Shown piece by piece: positions 56,992-64,000 of a stretch of DNA of 64,000 nucleotides. Position 1 is the first letter of the stretch; each line of letters begins with the position of its first letter. Origin of the DNA: Cryptococcus deneoformans JEC21 (taxonomy: Eukaryota > Basidiomycota > Tremellomycetes > Tremellales > Cryptococcaceae); NCBI RefSeq assembly GCF_000091045.1, contig NC_006686.1, forward strand, positions 960,001 through 1,024,000, written 5' to 3'. Position numbers and translations under genes: made by a program. The notes beneath the pieces are model-generated. The model did no database searches. It was not told where the DNA came from and saw only the letters and a list, made by a program, of their open reading frames with translations.

Positions 56992-59900
56992 ATGGACGGC
57001 GCACAAGACTCCCGCTCACAGCCTCCACAACCCCACTCTGAACAATCCAGCAACCCGATCCATCCCAACTCGAATATTCGCAGGTCTTCTCGGCTCTCCA
57101 TCAGTACTACGGCCGCCGAACTACCTTCAACTGCCAGTTCCAGAGGAAAGAAAAGAGTAACAATAGACGAAGCCTCCCTGCACTCAACTGATAGGAAGTG
57201 AGTTGTTTCTGATAATGCACAACCAAGGGCTCCCTTCGTATCCTGAATGGATCAAGGTGGGGCCTGTGAACGTCACCATTGCTGTTCGTCTTCGATACTT
57301 TTCATTCAAAGCTAGACGAAGCGAGGTGTCCTTTTTGAGAATTTTGTGATAATGGTACTGACTTGGGTCTTAGACAGCCACCACAACCTTCCAGTTCATC
57401 GATACCTGGCCCCGAAACCGATCGCAAAGGCAAAAGGCGCGTTACTCAGCTGTCATCCTCCGCGGAGACACCTCCAACGAAAAAGCCAAAGCGTTTTTCT
57501 GCATCATCTGCTGGGTCGACGTCGACTGCCACGAAAAGATACGAGTTACGAACCAAGCCTGAAGATCAAGTTTCCACTAGTGTAAAAGAGGAAGAGAAGA
57601 ATAAAAATTTTAAGAACATGCCATCCAAATCAAAGTGAGTCTCGCTTAGATTATTGGACTGGAAGTTCGCGAATGACCATGGAGTAGCCCCAGGAAGGGA
57701 AGCGGTTTCGGAAATTCAAGTGAACGAGGAAAGAAAGGCGAGACATGTAAGTTTCGCTGCCTCATTATAGACCCATCACTCATCAAAGATCAGCTGCGCG
57801 GCATCTTGTCAGTGATGAGTACGACGACGAAGACGATTCTCTTTGGATTGACGAGCCGGAGGGCGATGTGACGGTAGCAGAGGAAAGTGATATGGCCGAC
57901 GATTACGATCATGAAGAAGATGATGAGGACGATGAGGATGGAGATGGGGATGAAAATGGAGACAATGATGGTCCTGGCGGGGGCTTTGGCAATTCCGCCT
58001 ATGATCGCCTTGCTCGTTTAGCGTCAGAAAGCGGAGTTAATCTTGACGATGCCACTGCGGCTTTGTTTGGGTCTGGTTTCCGTGCGTTCGGTGGCGTATC
58101 TTCCGGCCTGTCAAATCGCTTGCGGAGGCTGAAGAAAAAACTTCATTCCAAACGAATCGCCACTCGACTTGCAGCGCTGCGAGAATGCAGCGAGCTGCTT
58201 CTAGTGAGCAACGAGGACACTCTCGGCGGTACCTTCTCTCCCACATCTTTCGCCACCGAATTTGTTGCCATCTTGGACGGCAGACCCAATATTGAAGAGG
58301 GCGAAAGTGATGAGGAGGAGTCAGTGTATGATGATATGGACGAAGACGCTCAGCTAGCTGCGGCATTAGCTCTTAGCTCCGGTGACGCTCCTGGAACTGA
58401 TGGTGAAGAAGATGAGATGGAATGTCAACTTGTGGCTTGCCGATGTCTGGCGCACTTGATGGAAGCCTTGCCTGGTTGCGGGCATGCCTTGGTCCAGATA
58501 GGAGCGGTGCCAATTCTTTGCTCCAAACTTACTGAAATATCATACATTGAACTGGCAGAGCAAACTCTTAGCGTGAGTATCATCAGAATACGACGTTGTT
58601 CAGTGCTGACTCTGTTGCAGACTTTGGAAAAAATCTCTGCAGAGTATCCCTCCGCAGTCGTCCGCGAGGGCGGCCTGGGTGCCCTGCTTAATTTCCTTCC
58701 CTTTTTCTCCACCAATGTACAGCGCACAGCTGTAACCGCAGCTGCCAATTGCTGTCGAAACATTTCCAGCGAACACTTTTCTAAAATCAAAGAAGTTTTC
58801 CCCATCTTGCGCGATACTCTTTCTTCTGGCGATCCTCGTCTTGTCGAGCAGGCCACACTTGCTATCGTTCGAACCACGGAATCCTACAGACACAATGCCG
58901 ATCATCTGGAAGGTCTTCTCGATGTTCCCACCGTGTCAGCGATCAATGCTCTTCTGTTGCCTTCTGGCGGTTCTCCGCTTATAACTCCTTCCACCTACAC
59001 CCACCTCTTAAAAGCTCTTACTACTTCTGCTCGTGGTTCTGCCAAAGTGTCAATTGCTTTGCTGGAAGCCGGAATGGTCAACTCGATCTATCAAATTCTC
59101 ACTGGTGTTCTTCCTTCTTCTAGCGAAGAAGGTGAGCACGGCGATTCTTCAAATGCCCAAGGTCTGGCTGGAAGTATTACCGATATGGCAGTGCTCCAAA
59201 ACCTTTCTCACCGACCGAAAGAACAAGTAGAGGAAGCGTTAGCGCTCATTTGCGAGCTTTTGCCCCCTGTACCCAAGGACGGAGTCTTTGATGCCAAGGC
59301 CTATAGCGAAAAGAATCTGCAAAGGGTCAAAAAGGGCCGCAAATCGGATAGTCCGTCGGATAGGCCGAGAAGGAGCAGTCGAGTGGCGGAAGCGTCCTCT
59401 AGCACTAACACTGCTGGACCCAGTACTCCAGTTGCCCTCAATAAAGACTCATCCGATCGTAGCCCGAGCGATCTAATCTCTGCACTGCAAGCCAATCGCG
59501 AGGCTGCTGCTCAAAGAGCTCGCAAAGACGCTGAAACCCAGATGCAATTGCGCTGCGACCTCTGCCAGAGTAACACCGAGCTCATTGGGCAATTTATCAA
59601 GACAGTCTTACCAGTGCTGGTTGATGTCTATGCGGCTTCCGTGGTATTAAGAGTACGAACAAAGGTACTTGTCGGTTTGGTGAAGGCAGTGTCGTTTGCC
59701 CCAGAGGAGCAACTGAACGTAACACTCAAGTATGTTCCAATGGCCAGTTTCCTCTGTGCTATCATCTCTTCCAAGGACAATGATGCTTTTGTCCTTCACG
59801 CTTTGCAAATTGTTGAGCTACTTGTGACCAAGCTCCCTGATATATATCAGGTGTCGTTCTTGCGAGAAGGTGTGGTGTATGAAATTGAAGCCCTAGCCAA

Positions 59901-62900
59901 TTCAGAAACGAAAAAAGAAAAGGCTGCAAAGGAGGCTACCAAGAACAAGGCTGGCGAGGTCGATAATGCGGATTCCAGGCCTGCTACGCCGTCCAATCCT
60001 CCTGGCGCTTCTGAAATCCCCGGCGATCTCAGATCACTTCTGACTCTTTCCGGTGTCAGCAATCAAATCCTTTTCGGTCAAACCTCTGGTCAATCGACTC
60101 CCAGGAAGTCCAGCTCCCACCTAGACCCCCATGATGCCAATATCATTCGTGCTCGTATGCTTATGGCCAAGAAGATCTTTGACACCGGTGGCGACAACCA
60201 GAAAGCGGCCTCCAAGGTACTGGCAAATATCAGTGACTTGGTGAAGAGGCTTTGTGAGCCAGGAGCATCTGAAGCAGATTTGAGAGAGGCCCTGAGAGAA
60301 ACAGCATCACAGTTTTCAAGTGTCGAACAAAGTCTGTCCAGCTTCGAGCTTCTTCAGAGTGGTTTAGTGGACGGTCTCCTTGATTTTGTGAAAATCCAGG
60401 GTCAAGTATCCCCCGCCGACAGGCAGGCAATGCTCTTTGATATATTCTCTGATAAGTCCTTTTCCAACCCGAATCCTTTGACGATTCTTGTGAAGCGTCT
60501 CCACGAAAGTCTCGGTCGATTGGAGAGTTTTGATGTGGAGACTGCTTTTGGAGGGGGTTCCGATCCTTCCCGCCCCTCAACCTCAAGTGTACATCGCACG
60601 ATGCGGATTCGACTCGTGGCAGATGAGGGCGAAGATATTCCTAAAAACGTCAGTCAGTTAGTCATTACCATCCAGGCTATTGCTTCTATTAAAAGCGTCC
60701 ATGACTATTTGAGGCCGCGCATTGCGGATGGGAATTTTGGCTCCGGATTTTCGCAAATGTTTGCGGCATACGCGGCAGGCAGGTCAGGTGGTGCCCCTGG
60801 GTCAAGCACATCGAGACTTCTCAACGCTCTTGCCGGCAACCCTGGCAGTGGTGCCTCACCCGGTTCTCATGCTGCTGCTCCGTCTGTCCCAGCACGAGCG
60901 AGCAGCAATGCTGAATCGGGCCCATCTGGTGGCAGATCGCCACAACGACGCCGCAGTGCCCGGCTTAATCCCCCTGGTGATGCTGAGTCTGCCGCCGATG
61001 AAGCACCAACGGCTGCAGCGAGGGTGACGTCTCCGTCCTCGTCTACCCTTCTTTCGCCTACTACATTGACCACTTCTGAGCGGAGGCCCATCCTGCCAGC
61101 TATGTCCATGGGAATGGATTTTGATGATGAAGAGGACTACTCGGAGGATGAGTACGACGCCCCTGTGAGTTATGACCATGCATATTCGATATATTCAGAG
61201 CTAATTTGGTGCAGGTGATCGATCAAGTCATGGAGGAAGATCTTGCTGCTACAGGACCCAGCGAAAGTGTTGTTAATATGGACGTTACTGCCGACGGGTC
61301 TCGTGTTGAGGCCAAGACACCTCAAGGCACTCGCATCGCCACTCCGCAACAGAATATTCCAGTCACTGGGCCATCCACTGCTACCTTCAGCCGCATTGCT
61401 CCATCGCGATCTAGTTCTTACGCTGGAGCTTTGAAAACGGAGCCTACTGATTGGCACCTCGAATTTTTCCTTAATGGTGAAAAGCTTGATATCCATGACA
61501 CCATCTACGGAGCAATCTACAAGCATAAACATGCTACTGGTCTCAGCGGCGTGAATGACTTTGTAACAACCCCAGTCATCAAATTTAGGAAAGTTGAAGG
61601 TCCACTTCCAACAAAGGAAACTGTTGCTGAGCGTTCATCGACAACTGCCTCGAGTCCCCTTCCATCTACATTCGAGCCATCCGTATCTTCGACTTCGAAG
61701 ATTTTACATCTTTTACGGGTCGTACACGATTTGTCCATTGATGGACGCGATAACTTAGGTGACGTGAAAGGCTCCTTGGACGAGAATCTGTTTGTGAACA
61801 ACAAATTAACTGCAAAGTTGACGAGACAACTCGAAGAGATTCTCATCATCGCCAGCAACTGTCTTCCTACATGGGCTATCGATTTGCCGAAGCACTTCTC
61901 CTTCCTGTTCCCTTTTGACACGCGCTATAACTTCTTACAGCTTACCTCATTTGGCTTCCCTCGTCTTCTTCTCAAAGTTCAACAGTCGAGCCGATCGCGG
62001 GACGACATGCCAAATATCGCCAATCTTCTTCGTCGTAAGGTGCGAATTTCAAGAACACAGCTCTTAGAATCTTGTGCCAAGGTTATGGAGATGTACGCCA
62101 CGTTTCCTGGAACCCTTGAAGTGGAGTACTTTGATGAGATAGGGACTGGTCTTGGTCCTACCTTAGAGTTTTATGCTCTTGCTTCCAAAGAATTCGCCAG
62201 GAGGAATCTTCACGTGTGGAGAGATGAAGATCCTAGCATTGCGGGCAACTATGTTCACCATCCTCACGGCCTTTTCCCCTCTCCTCTTCCTCGTGCTTCT
62301 GCTGAACTCGTGGCATCTCGTCTCAAGTGGTTCAAGACGCTCGGTCAATTTATCGGTCGCTCCATGCTTGATAGCAGGATAATCGACATCAGTTTTAACA
62401 AGGTTTTCTTGAAGCTGTTGCTAGACAAACCGATCAAGAAGAATCTGTCGACCCTAAGGGCGGTTGATCCCTCGCTTGCCCGATCGTTAGAGAGGCTGCA
62501 AGGGTATTACTGTGTCAGGAAGGAGATTGAAGCGCTTCCTATTCCTGCTTCTTCCCGACGGACAAAACTGGCTGCGTTGACCGTTGGCGACGCGAAACTT
62601 GCAGACCTTGCGCTCGATTTCACTCTTCCTGGTTATGATATCGAGCTCAAGCCCGGTGGTGCGCATATTGAGGTGGACGACAGCAATCTAGGTGAATATC
62701 TGGAAAAGGTACTGGATTGGACTTTAGGGTCCGGTGTGGCCGAACAAGTGAAAGCATTCCAAGATGGTAGGTCAAAATCATTGTCTGCTTCTGTTTTGTG
62801 TACTGAAAACGGTGATTGCAGGCTTCTCATCTATCTTCCCCATAAAGAGCATCAAGATATTTTCACTTGATGAGCTTTATCTGTTATTTGGCAACGCCGA

Positions 62901-63433
62901 TGAAGATTGGTCCCGCGAGAGTAAGCCCTTCATACTTATATCTGTCTCAACACCACGCTGACGTTATAAAAGCACTCGAGGTGGCCATCAAAGCTGACCA
63001 TGGGTACAACCAAGATAGTCGGGCTGTGCAGAATTTGATCGAGGTCATGTCCTCGTATAATAAAGAGCAACGACGGCAATTTCTCCAATTGTAAGTTGCC
63101 GCCTAGTTGTCACGCGGAGACAAGAAATTATTTTCTGACGCTCGATTACAGCATGACTGGTGCACCCAAATTACCCATCGGCGGTTTTAGAGGTCTCACT
63201 CCGCCGTTCACTGTGGTTCGAAAACCTCACGAGCCTCCCTACAAGGCCGATGATTATCTTCCTAGCGTAATGACCTGTGCTCTGGTGAGTTAAAAAAGTC
63301 CTTTTGCTATGGTGGGGAGGTGCTAATCCGGTTTCAGTACCTGAAAATGCCGGATTACTCTAGCAAAGAGGTCCTGGCTGCTCAATTTGAACGAGCAATG
63401 AGGGATGGCAGGGGATCTTTCCTACTATCATAG
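56992..63433 (+). CDS. UFD4: HECT E3 ubiquitin ligase Ufd4/TRIP12
   Basis: Exons 56992-57197, 57374-57634, 57688-57746, 57794-58572, 58621-61164, 61215-62766, 62822-62920, 62973-63090, 63152-63284 and 63338-63433 give 1948 residues. The N-terminus is basic and then very acidic. Armadillo-type repeats follow ([39 protein letters not shown]). The middle is Ser-rich. The K-box-like [20 protein letters not shown] region and the HECT domain follow: [52 protein letters not shown]. The catalytic Cys is Cys1915 in [18 protein letters not shown], 33 residues from the end. Ufd4 marks ubiquitin-fusion and N-degron substrates for the proteasome. Intron 58573-58620 keeps frame if retained. Confidence 0.95.
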
Positions 63434-63909
63434 AAAACTCACAGCAAATTTCATATTCATATCATTTCACTGCCATAGCATTACAGCAATTCATCACTTG
63501 TTGCGCTCTCGACGATCGATCATTGGGGCGTGGCCTTCTTTCCATTTTCTATTTTCCGCCTGCAAAACTTCTCCTTCTGTATCGTAGAATCTCCCGTATC
63601 TGATGTACTGAGTCTGAGATATTAATAAGGAAGAAGGAAGAAATTTGTAATTAAGCGATAACCATGGATGGCGTGCCATTTTGCAGCCGGTTCCGAGATA
63701 GCCGGAGGGCCGAACACCGTAGCGTACCGACCGGGTTCGGTCGGGCGCACGGCGGGGCGCGAGGGGGGGGGGGGGGCGGGGTGGTTGAGGACCGACTTGT
63801 GGGATTGCTCATACACGATCACTCACTACTGTACGGGTGCTGCATATACTCGCTTATCGCCCCAATACTGTACTGCTGCATCCACAGCTCCATTTTACAC
63901 CGAACCATA
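63434..63909. other. tandem intergenic region with G-run and hairpin
   Basis: A 7-bp-stem inverted repeat (CCGACCG-GGTT-CGGTCGG) sits at 63727-63744 and a run of 14 G at 63763-63776. The remainder is the UFD4 3' flank and the promoter of the next gene. Confidence 0.6.
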
Positions 63910-64000
63910 ATGAGACTTCCATCTATCGCAAACCCCTATCTCAGGACAGCAAGGAGTTTTACAACCTCAGCTCACCTCAGAGTTCCCCTGCTGCTCACCC
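63910..64000 (+). CDS. 5' end of a gene for a mitochondrial protein (cut by window edge)
   Basis: An ATG at 63910 opens a frame to the end of the window. It starts MRLPSIANPYLRTARSFTTS and continues with AHLRVPLLLT. Arg spacing with no acidic residue, plus an RSFTTSAH-type cleavage site, is a textbook mitochondrial presequence. The mature protein lies outside, so no function can be given. Confidence 0.55.
   Translation, partial: MRLPSIANPYLRTARSFTTSAHLRVPLLLT

Noticed and set aside
1..64000. CRISPR arrays, bacterial operons, rRNA genes, plasmid origins
   Set aside because: Searched by eye on both strands. The DNA is eukaryotic with spliceosomal introns and none of these was found.

Overview
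The window is nuclear DNA of a basidiomycete yeast, almost certainly the Cryptococcus neoformans/gattii complex or a very close relative. The evidence is the architecture: compact intergenic spaces, many GT-AG introns of about 45-70 nt with CTRAC branch sites, and many small exons. The gene content agrees, with a GPI-type chitin deacetylase, a HapX iron regulator with a Hap-binding motif plus bZIP, and a fungal tripartite tRNA ligase. From memory, CDA3, HAPX and SET1 are near neighbours in C. neoformans; this was not checked here. I rebuilt gene models by joining exons so that reading frame and family motifs both stay continuous.

Layout. 1-0.6 kb: edge of an unrecognised minus-strand gene. 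1.0-5.6 kb (+): RAX2, a polarity landmark with a C-terminal SH3 domain. 6.4-10.2 kb (-): a Spo71/Mug56-type PH-domain protein. 10.4-14.4 kb (-): RPB2, divergent from EBP2 (14.7-16.3 kb, +). 17.7-18.3 kb (+): a small orphan gene. 18.6-20.3 kb (-): ARG7. 22.4-23.9 kb (+): chitin deacetylase (CDA3). 23.9-27.2 kb: a gene-poor stretch with a decayed Helitron-like replicase fragment and repeats. 27.2-28.7 kb (+): SDS22, convergent with HAPX (29.0-31.3 kb, -). 32.4-37.2 kb (-): SET1. 37.6-39.3 kb (-): an unrecognised coiled-coil-like protein. 40.1-42.7 kb (+): a mitochondrial PPR-type protein. 43.3-44.4 kb (+): an ORC6-like gene. 44.5-45.5 kb (-): NAA40/NAT4 histone N-terminal acetyltransferase, divergent from VAC14 (45.7-49.8 kb, +). 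50.2-53.0 kb (+): a MED25-like mediator subunit. 53.4-56.6 kb (-): TRL1, divergent from UFD4 (57.0-63.4 kb, +), a HECT ubiquitin ligase. 63.9 kb to the end (+): start of a gene with a mitochondrial presequence.

Most genes are housekeeping and conserved: transcription (RPB2, MED25, SET1, HAPX), ribosome and tRNA biogenesis (EBP2, TRL1), replication (ORC6-like), phosphoinositide and phosphatase control (VAC14, SDS22), arginine synthesis, and cell wall and polarity (CDA3, RAX2). They do not form a cluster with one function. Several are paired head-to-head over 240-740 bp or tail-to-tail over 60-300 bp. The most unusual content is the Helitron relic with a diverged repeat pair on either side of CDA3, the SH3-tailed Rax2, and a few introns whose retention would keep the reading frame (one inside the TRL1 P-loop). 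I saw no CRISPR array, rRNA, convincing tRNA, virus or toxin gene.
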